This document shows positions 57,210 through 64,000 of a stretch of DNA of 64,000 nt, one piece after another. The first letter of the stretch is position 1, and every line of letters starts with the position of its first letter. The notes beneath the pieces were generated by a model, which was not told where the DNA came from, made no database searches, and was given only the letters and a program-made list of their open reading frames with translations. Position numbers and translations under genes: made by a program. The stretch lies in NCBI RefSeq assembly GCF_003057745.1, contig NZ_QBJD02000017.1, positions 47,536-111,535 on the forward strand, written 5' to 3'. This DNA comes from Enterobacter sp. RIT418. Lineage in GTDB: Bacteria; Pseudomonadota; Gammaproteobacteria; Enterobacterales; Enterobacteriaceae.

Positions 57210-59710
57210 TGAGGCACGTTTTTAACTTTTCGGGCATTGCGGTGGTGGTCAGCCTGGCTCTGCAGGGAGGAATGACTAAGGGGTATGCGGCGCAAAGCAT
57301 TCAGTTTAATACCGACGTGCTGGACGTCAGCGATCGGGCGCATATCGACCTGAGTCAGTTTTCCCGCGCCGGTTTTATTATGCCGGGAAAGTACCAGATG
57401 GTGGTTCGCCTGAACAAAACCGAGCTGCCCGAACAGCCGCTCGGTTTTCTGGCGCCGGACGATGACCCAAAGGGCAGCGAGGCGTGCCTGACGCGCGACC
57501 TCGTGGCGCAGCTTGGGCTTAAATCCACGCTGCAAAGTTCGCTCACCTGGTGGCATGACGGCACCTGCCTGCAGCTGGCGAGCCTGCCGGGGGCCAGCCA
57601 GCGCGCGGACCTGGGATCAAACACCCTTTACCTGAGCATTCCTCAGGCCTACCTCGAATACACCGCCGAGAATTGGGATCCTCCCGGCAGCTGGGATGAG
57701 GGGATTGGCGGGGCCATTTTTGACTATAACCTCAACGGCCAGTCCTCGCGGTATGCGACGGGGAGCCGCCGCGAGATGAAATCGCTAACGGGCAACGGCA
57801 CGACCGGATTTAACGTCGGCGGCTGGCGGGTGCGCGCGGACTGGCAGGCGCGCTATAGCCATAGCGACGGGATGTATCAGGACAACCAGCGCGAGTGGGC
57901 GTGGAGTCGCTACTACGCGTGGCGGGCGCTGCCGTCGCTGAAGTCGAAGCTGATGATGGGGGAGAACTATCTCAACTCGGGGCTGTTTGACAGTTTCCGC
58001 TACACGGGAAGCAGCCTGGAGTCGGATGACAATATGCTGCCGCCCAACCTGCGCGGCTATGCGCCGGAGGTGGTCGGCGTGGCGAAGACTAACGCGAAGG
58101 TCACGATTAGCCAGCAGGGACGCGTGCTGCACGAAACGACCGTGGCGGCAGGTCCGTTTCGCATTCAGGATTTGAACACGGCGGTTTCCGGTACGCTGGA
58201 CGTGGAGATACAGGAGCAGGACGGCACCGTTCGCCATTTCCAGATGGATACCGCCAATATTCCCTACCTGACGCGTCCGGGGATGGTGCGTTACAAGCTG
58301 GCGCTGGGCAAGCCGTCGGACTACCGCCACAACAGCGTGGGGCCAGGATTTGCCACGGGGGAGTTTTCGTGGGGGATCAACAACGGCTGGTCGCTCTACG
58401 GCGGCAGCCTGCTGGCGGGCGACTATAACGCGCTGGCGACCGGCGTCGGGCGTGACCTGCTGGCCCTGGGGGCGGTCTCGTTTGACTTCACCGAGTCGCG
58501 TGCGGTGTTGCCGCAGACCGGCAGCCGGTCCGGCGGCTCCTGGCGCCTCAGCTACTCCAAGCGCTTTGACGAATACGACAGCCAGGTCACCTTTGCGGGC
58601 TATCGCTTCTCGCAGCGTAACTTTATGAACATGGCCGAGTATTTAAACGCGCGCTATCACGGCATCGCGGGGAATAACAACAAAGAGCTCTACACCATTG
58701 CGTTTAACAAGCAGTTTCGGCAGCTGGGGCTGAGCGCCTACGTGAACTACAGCCACCAGACCTACTGGGACCGCCCGGATAACGATACCTACAACCTCTC
58801 GCTATCGCGCTTTTTCGATGCCGGAGAGCTTAAAAACCTTGGCCTGACCCTGTCGGCCTACCGCACCCTTTATAACCACACGCGCGACGATGGCGCCTAT
58901 CTTAGCCTCTCGGTGCCGTGGGGCAACGGGGGCACGCTCAACGTCGACGGTCAGGCGGGCAGTTCAGGCAACGGGGCGACGGTCGGCTATTTCGACACCA
59001 TTGACGCAAACAATACCTACCGGATTAAGGCCGGGGTTGCACGGCAGGGCCGGGCGGTCAGCAGCGGGTACTTTACGCACAAGGGCGACGTTGCCGAGAT
59101 GACCGCCAATACCACCTATGAAGAGGGGCGATATCGTTCCTGGGGCGGCGCGATTCAGGGCGGCCTGACGGCGACGCCGGAGGGCGTGGCGATGCACCGG
59201 GTGAGCAGCATGGGCGGGACGCGCATGATGGTTGATACGGCGGGCATTGCCGGGGTCCCCGTCCGCGGATACGGCGCGGAAACGCAGACGAACCGCTTTG
59301 GCAAGGCGGTGGTGGCGGATATCAGCAATGGCTACCGCAGCAGCGTCAGCGTGGACGTGAACAACCTGGCCGACAACGTCGAGGCAACGCGGTCGGTAGT
59401 GCAGGGGACGCTGACGGAAGGGGCCATCGGCTATCGCCGCTTTGGCATGATTGCCGGCGAAAAGGCGATGGTGCGGCTGCGTCTTGCGAACGGCAGCGTT
59501 CCACCGTTCGGCGCGACGGTGCTCAGCCATCGCGAGGGCCAGGCCGGGATCGTCGACGATGACGGCATGGTATGGCTCACGGGGATGGTCAGCGGAGAGT
59601 CGATGCGGGTGATGTGGGATGGGCAAACGCAGTGCGTCGTGACGCTGCCGAAGCCCCTGCCGACCGACGTCCGCATTCTGCCGTTAACCTGCCAACCGCA
59701 GCAGATATAG
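57209..59710 (+). CDS. fimbrial outer membrane usher (PapC/MrpC type)
   Basis: The 833-residue usher has a signal peptide (about residues 1-27), an N-terminal chaperone-binding domain with FNTDVLDVSDRAHIDLSQF, a central beta-barrel with a plug insertion (ISQQGRVLHETTVAAGPF region) and two C-terminal domains. The C-terminal cysteine pair is CVVTL...LTC. It secretes and orders chaperone-subunit complexes. The ATG at 57209 overlaps the previous stop; the TTG one codon earlier is less likely. Sequence character places it in the pi (Pap-like) usher clade. Confidence 0.92.
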   Translation: MRHVFNFSGIAVVVSLALQGGMTKGYAAQSIQFNTDVLDVSDRAHIDLSQFSRAGFIMPGKYQMVVRLNKTELPEQPLGFLAPDDDPKGSEACLTRDLVAQLGLKSTLQSSLTWWHDGTCLQLASLPGASQRADLGSNTLYLSIPQAYLEYTAENWDPPGSWDEGIGGAIFDYNLNGQSSRYATGSRREMKSLTGNGTTGFNVGGWRVRADWQARYSHSDGMYQDNQREWAWSRYYAWRALPSLKSKLMMGENYLNSGLFDSFRYTGSSLESDDNMLPPNLRGYAPEVVGVAKTNAKVTISQQGRVLHETTVAAGPFRIQDLNTAVSGTLDVEIQEQDGTVRHFQMDTANIPYLTRPGMVRYKLALGKPSDYRHNSVGPGFATGEFSWGINNGWSLYGGSLLAGDYNALATGVGRDLLALGAVSFDFTESRAVLPQTGSRSGGSWRLSYSKRFDEYDSQVTFAGYRFSQRNFMNMAEYLNARYHGIAGNNNKELYTIAFNKQFRQLGLSAYVNYSHQTYWDRPDNDTYNLSLSRFFDAGELKNLGLTLSAYRTLYNHTRDDGAYLSLSVPWGNGGTLNVDGQAGSSGNGATVGYFDTIDANNTYRIKAGVARQGRAVSSGYFTHKGDVAEMTANTTYEEGRYRSWGGAIQGGLTATPEGVAMHRVSSMGGTRMMVDTAGIAGVPVRGYGAETQTNRFGKAVVADISNGYRSSVSVDVNNLADNVEATRSVVQGTLTEGAIGYRRFGMIAGEKAMVRLRLANGSVPPFGATVLSHREGQAGIVDDDGMVWLTGMVSGESMRVMWDGQTQCVVTLPKPLPTDVRILPLTCQPQQI

Positions 59711-59791
59711 CATTTCAGCCCTCCGCGACCGCGGGAAAAACAACCGGGCCACCGTACTTTGCGATGGCTCAACAACAGCAAGTATATCCAT

Positions 59792-60544
59792 ATGAATCAT
59801 CATTTATCGCTCACGGGGATTGGTGCAGTGCTGATCTCCGGGCTGCTTTGCCAGAGCGTGCAGGCGGCCGTTACGCTCGACCGCACGCGGGCCGTGTTCA
59901 ACGGCGCAAACCGATCGATGAGCCTGAACATCACCAACCAGAACAAGGCGCTGCCCTACCTGGCGCAGGCGTGGATTGAGGACGAAAAGGGGAACAAAAT
60001 CAGCGGGCCGCTGGCGGCGCTGCCGCCGCTGCAGCGGGTAGAGCCCGTGGGGAAGGGGCAGGTAAAGCTGCAGCTTACCGACGATGCCCGGTCGCTGCCG
60101 CAGGACAGGGAATCCATCTTCTACTTTAACCTGCGCGAAATTCCGCCCAAAAGCAGCAAGGCCAATACCCTGCAGATTGCGCTGCAAACGCGCATCAAGC
60201 TTTTCTACCGCCCGGCCGCGCTGCAGCTTGACCGCGATAAGGCCCCGGATCTCTGGCAGAAAAAGCTGGTCCTGACCCGTCACGGTGAAGGCTACCGCGT
60301 CAGCAACCCCAGTCCGTACTACGTGACGCTGGCTGCAGCGTACAAACAGCCGGGCGGCGCGCCCATTGCCGGGTTTGATCCGGTGATGATTGCCCCGTTT
60401 TCTGAATCGCCGCTCACCGTGAAGGCGGGAGAGCTCGGCAGTAAGCCCATCATGACCTGGATTAATGACTACGGCGGTCGGCCAAAGCTGATGTTCAGCT
60501 GCGCGCACGACGTTTGCCGGGTTGTGGACAGCAGGGCAGGATAA
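59792..60544 (+). CDS. periplasmic fimbrial chaperone (PapD/MrpD type)
   Basis: The 250-residue chaperone has a signal peptide ending VQA (residue 25). In the mature protein, Arg8 (DRTRAVF) and the later lysine in LQTRIKLFYRP are the pair that holds the subunit carboxylate. FYFNLREIPPK precedes the G1 strand with alternating hydrophobic residues (LQIALQ), the short-loop type that serves FimA/PapA-like pili. ATG 59792 is chosen for its signal peptide; the upstream TTG extension adds nothing recognisable. It follows the usher by 81 bp. Confidence 0.92.
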   Translation: MNHHLSLTGIGAVLISGLLCQSVQAAVTLDRTRAVFNGANRSMSLNITNQNKALPYLAQAWIEDEKGNKISGPLAALPPLQRVEPVGKGQVKLQLTDDARSLPQDRESIFYFNLREIPPKSSKANTLQIALQTRIKLFYRPAALQLDRDKAPDLWQKKLVLTRHGEGYRVSNPSPYYVTLAAAYKQPGGAPIAGFDPVMIAPFSESPLTVKAGELGSKPIMTWINDYGGRPKLMFSCAHDVCRVVDSRAG

Positions 60545-60549
60545 GCACG

Positions 60550-61143
60550 ATGAATGAAACGACAACACGCGCCGCGGTGCTGCTTTTCGCCAGCGCCCTC
60601 GGCCCGGCAATGCCGGCCTTCGCCGATGCGGACGGCTGGGATGTGGAAGGGCAGCACGGCGAGCTGCACGTCTATGGCGAGTTTGTAGAGGGCGCCTGCC
60701 GCCTCGATATGGTCTCGCAAAATCAGGAGATCGATATGGGGCGCATCACCACGTCGCTGCTGCAAAAGACCGGCGCGCGCGGGGAAGCGCAGGCGTTTAT
60801 CCTGCGGCTGCGCGACTGCGTCCACGTCGGCGGTAACATGCTTGATATGCGCACGGGCAACCGCTACTGGGATCGCGTGCAGCCAATGGTCAGCGTGACC
60901 TTTACTGCTCCCGCCGATTCGGATACGCCCGAGCTGGTCAAGGTCAACGGCGTAAGCGGGATGGGCCTGCGCATCACCGACAGCGAGGGCCGCGACGTTC
61001 GTCTCGGCCAGCGCGGCGTGCCGCATTTCATCGTGCCGGGAAACGGTGCGCTGCTGTACCGCGTGCAGCCGGAACGCACGGCGCAGGCGCTGTCGTCCGG
61101 CGAGTGGCGCGCGACGGTAGGATTTGAACTGGACTATGACTAA
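60550..61143 (+). CDS. minor fimbrial subunit 1 (MrpE/PapK-like position)
   Basis: The 197-residue protein has a signal peptide ending PAFA (residue 25), a donor-strand-like GELHVYGEFVEG segment, cysteines in GACRLD and RLRDCVHV, and a pilin C terminus (RATVGFELDYD). It is longer than the shaft pilin. It begins 5 bp after the chaperone gene. By position it corresponds to the MrpE/adaptor slot, but subunit order in the fibre cannot be read from sequence. Confidence 0.8.
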   Translation: MNETTTRAAVLLFASALGPAMPAFADADGWDVEGQHGELHVYGEFVEGACRLDMVSQNQEIDMGRITTSLLQKTGARGEAQAFILRLRDCVHVGGNMLDMRTGNRYWDRVQPMVSVTFTAPADSDTPELVKVNGVSGMGLRITDSEGRDVRLGQRGVPHFIVPGNGALLYRVQPERTAQALSSGEWRATVGFELDYD

Positions 61144-61153
61144 GGAGCGCCTC

Positions 61154-61651
61154 ATGAAACGTCTAAGCCGCGTCGCGAGCGCGCTGATGCTGCTGGCCGC
61201 CGCCGGCGCGACCGCCGGGCCGGGGGCCAGCAACGTGGACATCGCCATTACCGGCGAGGTGATTGCGACCGCGTCCTGTACCTTCTCCAGCAGCGAGCCG
61301 ATTAGGGTCGAATTTGGCGATGTGTACATCAATGAGATCGTGGGGACCGCGTATCGCCAGGCGATCCCGTATCAGGTGAACTGCAAGGGCGACCCGGACG
61401 GCAAAACGGTGCAGATGCAGGTATCCGGCACGGCCGCGGGCGGCGATACCAGCAGGCTGCAAACCGATGCCAGCGGGCTGACGATAAAGATCCAAAACGG
61501 CAGCGCGACCCTGCCGCTTAATCGCTGGATCGATTTTGACAGCAGCAGCCCGCCCTCGCTGTATGCGGTGCTGGAAAAAGCGAGCGGCGCCCGGTTTCAG
61601 GACGGCCAGGCGTTTAACGCCACGGCAACCCTGAAAGTGGCCTACAACTGA
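61154..61651 (+). CDS. minor fimbrial subunit 2 (MrpF-like)
   Basis: The 165-residue pilin-domain protein has a signal peptide ending GATA (residue 21), the strand VDIAITGEVIATASC, a second cysteine in QVNCKGD and the C-terminal strand ATATLKVAYN. AAGGAG seven bases before ATG 61154 fixes the start. It lies 10 bp after the previous gene. Such short subunits form the tip fibrillum or adaptors in pi-type fimbriae. Confidence 0.82.
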   Translation: MKRLSRVASALMLLAAAGATAGPGASNVDIAITGEVIATASCTFSSSEPIRVEFGDVYINEIVGTAYRQAIPYQVNCKGDPDGKTVQMQVSGTAAGGDTSRLQTDASGLTIKIQNGSATLPLNRWIDFDSSSPPSLYAVLEKASGARFQDGQAFNATATLKVAYN

Positions 61652-61660
61652 GGCGAGACG

Positions 61661-62182
61661 ATGATTCACACCCCCTTTATTCGCAGCCGGACGCGTCTGC
61701 GCGGCGCAATTTTTACCCTGGCCCTCTGTGCCTGCGGGCCTGCTTTCGCCGCCGCGACCGGAGACAGCAGCGACATCGCGTTTCACGGCACGCTGAAAAT
61801 CCACCCCTGCCACATCAATAACGACCGTGACCTGAGCATTCATTTCGACAATGTCGGTATCCACAAGGTGGACGGTCAGCGCTACAGGCAGACCATTGGC
61901 TACCAGCTGGTTTGCGATGACATCGATCCGACCTGGCGTTTGACCATGATTGTGAAGGGCAGCGCCGCCTCCTTTGACGCCAGCGCGCTCAGCACCAACG
62001 CCCCGGGGCTGGGGATCAAGATCCTGCAGAACGGGCAGCCGTTTGAGATCAACAAGGCGCTGGATATTACCTATCAAAATCCGCCAACCCTGGAGGCGGT
62101 GCCGGTAAAAGATCCGAACGTCAGCGAGCTGAGCGAAGGCGCGTTTAGCGCAACCGCGACGCTGCTGGCGGAATACCTGTAA
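61661..62182 (+). CDS. minor fimbrial subunit 3 (MrpG/PapF-like)
   Basis: The 173-residue protein has a signal peptide ending PAFA (about residue 30), the strand SDIAFHGTLKIHPC, a second cysteine in YQLVCDD and the terminal strand FSATATLLAEYL. Its layout parallels the previous subunit (RYRQTIGYQLVC against AYRQAIPYQVNC), so the two are probably paralogues. It lies 9 bp downstream. Confidence 0.82.
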   Translation: MIHTPFIRSRTRLRGAIFTLALCACGPAFAAATGDSSDIAFHGTLKIHPCHINNDRDLSIHFDNVGIHKVDGQRYRQTIGYQLVCDDIDPTWRLTMIVKGSAASFDASALSTNAPGLGIKILQNGQPFEINKALDITYQNPPTLEAVPVKDPNVSELSEGAFSATATLLAEYL

Positions 62183-62191
62183 GGAAACAGC

Positions 62192-62746
62192 ATGAACACA
62201 CTCTACACGCGGCGCGGGGCGCTGGGATTACTGTTGCTCATCGCCACCCACGCCGCCTACGCGGCGGAGGGCGGCCTAGAAGAGGTGAATAACAATCTGC
62301 GGTTTGACGGCCAGCTGGTGGCCGATCCCTGCGAGCTCGATCCCGCCTCCGCGGCCATTACCCTCGATTTTGGTACGGTAATCGACACGTACCTCTATTT
62401 ACATACCCGCACCCACGCGCAGCCGTTCGTTATCAGGCTTAAAGAGTGCGACCTGACGCTGGGCAACCAGGTTGAGGTGACCTTTAAGGGCGCGGAGAGC
62501 GGGGAGCTTCCCGGCCTGCTGGCCGTGACGTCTCCCGCCGATAGCGGCCTGGCCATCGGCATGTCGCTGCCGGACGGCACGCCTTTACCGTTTAACCAGA
62601 CGGTGCCTGCCTTTTCACTCCAGAGCGGCACCAGCGAGCTGACGCTGGAGGGGTACGTGATGGGTGAGCCGGGCGCGCTCGCCAACAAAACCCTGCGCCG
62701 CGGCGAGTTTAGCGCGCTGGCGACGTTTGAGCTTAATTATCCTTAG
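62192..62746 (+). CDS. minor fimbrial subunit 4
   Basis: The 184-residue protein has a signal peptide ending AAYA (residue 24), the strand NNLRFDGQLVADPC, a second cysteine in RLKECDL and the C-terminal strand FSALATFELNYP. Its pattern (PFVIRLKECDLTLGNQVEVTFKG) is closer to shaft pilins than to the two preceding subunits. MR/P-type operons usually have three small subunits before the adhesin, so this may be the extra member. An AAGGAA site precedes the ATG. Confidence 0.8.
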   Translation: MNTLYTRRGALGLLLLIATHAAYAAEGGLEEVNNNLRFDGQLVADPCELDPASAAITLDFGTVIDTYLYLHTRTHAQPFVIRLKECDLTLGNQVEVTFKGAESGELPGLLAVTSPADSGLAIGMSLPDGTPLPFNQTVPAFSLQSGTSELTLEGYVMGEPGALANKTLRRGEFSALATFELNYP

Positions 62747-62756
62747 GGAAAATCTT

Positions 62757-63680
62757 ATGAAGATAACAATGCCGCTACTGGCGCTTCTGCTGCTGAAAAG
62801 CGTGGCGGCGTCGGCCTATGAATGCGACACGATTGGCTGGCACGGCGGCGACGCCGATATCCATATTAACGTCAGCTCCGATGTGAATACCGGTAAAAAC
62901 AGCATCGTCGATCTGGCGCCCCAAATTACCTGCAAGAATACGGCGGGGCAGGACGGCTGGATCGACACCATGTGGATGGGGGCCGACGGGGTAAAGCTTG
63001 AAAGCGGTATTTTTAAAAACCTCAAATATGGCGTCACGATTTCGGGAACCGATCATCCTGCGCCGGTAGCCGAAACGAAAATCTTCGATCTGAACAACGG
63101 TGAATCCAGACAATTACCGGTGGTGCTCTATTTTGAGCTGACGTCGCTCGGGGAGGAGATTCACATCAAAACCGGCGATAAGCTGGGGAGCCTGCGATTC
63201 GTGCAGACCAATAATAAAGGCGAACGCCATAACTATACCTGGACCCTCTACGCGTCGAACGATGCGGATATTAATACCTCAACCTGCAGCGTGATGTCTG
63301 GTTCGACCTTTAACGTCGATTTAGGGCAGATTGAGCGCGGGGATATTGTCTCAGGCGGGACGTCATCGCAAACGGTGAGAAAAGATTTCAATATTGTTTG
63401 TGACGCGGCGCACGCTGTGGATTTTGATGTCAAGATGAGCCTGATGTCTCCTTCGTGGAATAATAAGGCGATTAAAACCAATAATGATAATCTGGCCGTG
63501 GAAATGCGCTGGAATGGAAATGCGGTCGCCAACGGCGATAGCCAGAAGATCAGCGTTACGAATGGGAGTATAAGCGTGCCGCTAAGCTTTACGCCGGTGA
63601 AACCGGCTTCGGTCAGCTACGAGAATATTACTACCGGATCATTTTCCGCATCGGCAACGATGATTCTGACGCAGTACTGA
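62757..63680 (+). CDS. two-domain fimbrial tip adhesin
   Basis: The 307-residue last gene product has a signal peptide ending SASA (residue 20). An N-terminal receptor-binding-type domain (about 21-168, Cys23-Cys59) is joined to a C-terminal pilin domain (about 172-307, Cys177-Cys215) that ends FSASATMILTQY. The two disulfide pairs and roughly doubled length are the mark of tip adhesins such as MrpH, PapG and FimH. The receptor is unknown. Base use is AT-richer than the preceding subunits, as often seen for adhesins. It starts 10 bp after the previous gene. Confidence 0.82.
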   Translation: MKITMPLLALLLLKSVAASAYECDTIGWHGGDADIHINVSSDVNTGKNSIVDLAPQITCKNTAGQDGWIDTMWMGADGVKLESGIFKNLKYGVTISGTDHPAPVAETKIFDLNNGESRQLPVVLYFELTSLGEEIHIKTGDKLGSLRFVQTNNKGERHNYTWTLYASNDADINTSTCSVMSGSTFNVDLGQIERGDIVSGGTSSQTVRKDFNIVCDAAHAVDFDVKMSLMSPSWNNKAIKTNNDNLAVEMRWNGNAVANGDSQKISVTNGSISVPLSFTPVKPASVSYENITTGSFSASATMILTQY

Positions 63681-64000
63681 CGGGCTAAGTGGCGTTTTTT
63701 GATAGAGTGGTTTCCTGGATATATGTTAAATTTTGGCCATGGATTGAGTCGGGGGGAAATGGAATCACGGTTTACGACAGGTTCGACTCCGAAATGAAGT
63801 GACTATTCATGTAGCGTGAGGACATTGCTTTATTGGCGGACAAGGATGTTCCGCAATTTTTTTAACGGTACGCGTTAAAATGCCTATCAGCGTCAGATTT
63901 AGCCTAATTTGAAGATGTGAATCATATACTATTTTTCAGCTTACGGAAGGAGTATATGAAGATGGTTTTAATTGATTCTAAATAAACAGAGTGATTTGTT
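63681..64000 (+). other. AT-rich 3' region of the fimbrial operon, no gene supported
   Basis: The last 320 bases contain no credible coding frame. An imperfect stem TTGGCGGA/TCCGCAA followed by TTTTTTT (63833-63863) is a likely operon terminator. It overlaps a perfect palindrome TTTTAACG-N5-CGTTAAAA (63860-63880). A ten-codon frame at 63957 is too short to call. MR/P-type operons often have a regulator next; it would lie beyond the window. Confidence 0.5.

Overview
The window is chromosomal DNA of an Enterobacteriaceae species. The core genes match Escherichia coli genes in length and key residues, and CspC looks identical to E. coli CspC from memory. Gene order is closer to Salmonella/Enterobacter: rnd lies next to minE, a second PBP3 follows cspC, and hlyE-umuDC are absent between ycgN and dsbB. 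The moderately GC-rich sequence, the REP-type palindromes and the accessory gene content fit Enterobacter (cloacae complex) or a close relative. The species call is inference.

Bases 1-46144 are mostly core genome. In order: yebS (partial), msrC, proQ, prc, htpX, kdgR, yobH, then mgrB-yebO with a metallo-beta-lactamase-fold gene, yobF-cspC, a PBP3 paralogue, rlmA, mntP with its manganese riboswitch, yobD, manXYZ, yoaL-yoaE, pdeD, sdaA, nudL-pabB, yoaH, yoaB, yoaA, tsaB, yeaY, fadD, rnd, minCDE, ycgLMN, dsbB, nhaB, fadR, ycgB, dadAX, cvrA, ldcA, emtA, ycgR and ymgE. Readable control sites include a PhoP box before mgrB, a FadR operator on fadD, a FliA-type promoter on ycgR, a probable Mlc operator on manX and a yybP-ykoY riboswitch on mntP. 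Several genes start with GTG or TTG (mgrB, the PBP3 paralogue, the MBL gene, sdaA, fadD, rnd).

Bases 46200-64000 are more accessory. A Fur-box-preceded TonB-dependent siderophore receptor sits between ymgE and treA. After treA come an AraC-family regulator with an unusual cysteine cluster diverging from an MFS exporter, an overlapping pair made of a membrane fatty-acid desaturase and a PhnD-like binding protein without a signal peptide, an AT-rich orphan gene for a 430-residue coiled-coil protein, and a nine-gene pi-type (Pap/MR/P-like) chaperone-usher fimbrial operon ending in a two-domain tip adhesin.

No rRNA, tRNA, CRISPR array, insertion sequence or prophage was seen. The best candidates for something undescribed are the coiled-coil orphan next to the fimbriae, the desaturase/PhnD-like pair, the AraC regulator with a C-x3-C-x3-C-x2-C cluster, and the MBL-fold hydrolase that appears to share the PhoP-controlled mgrB-yebO transcript.
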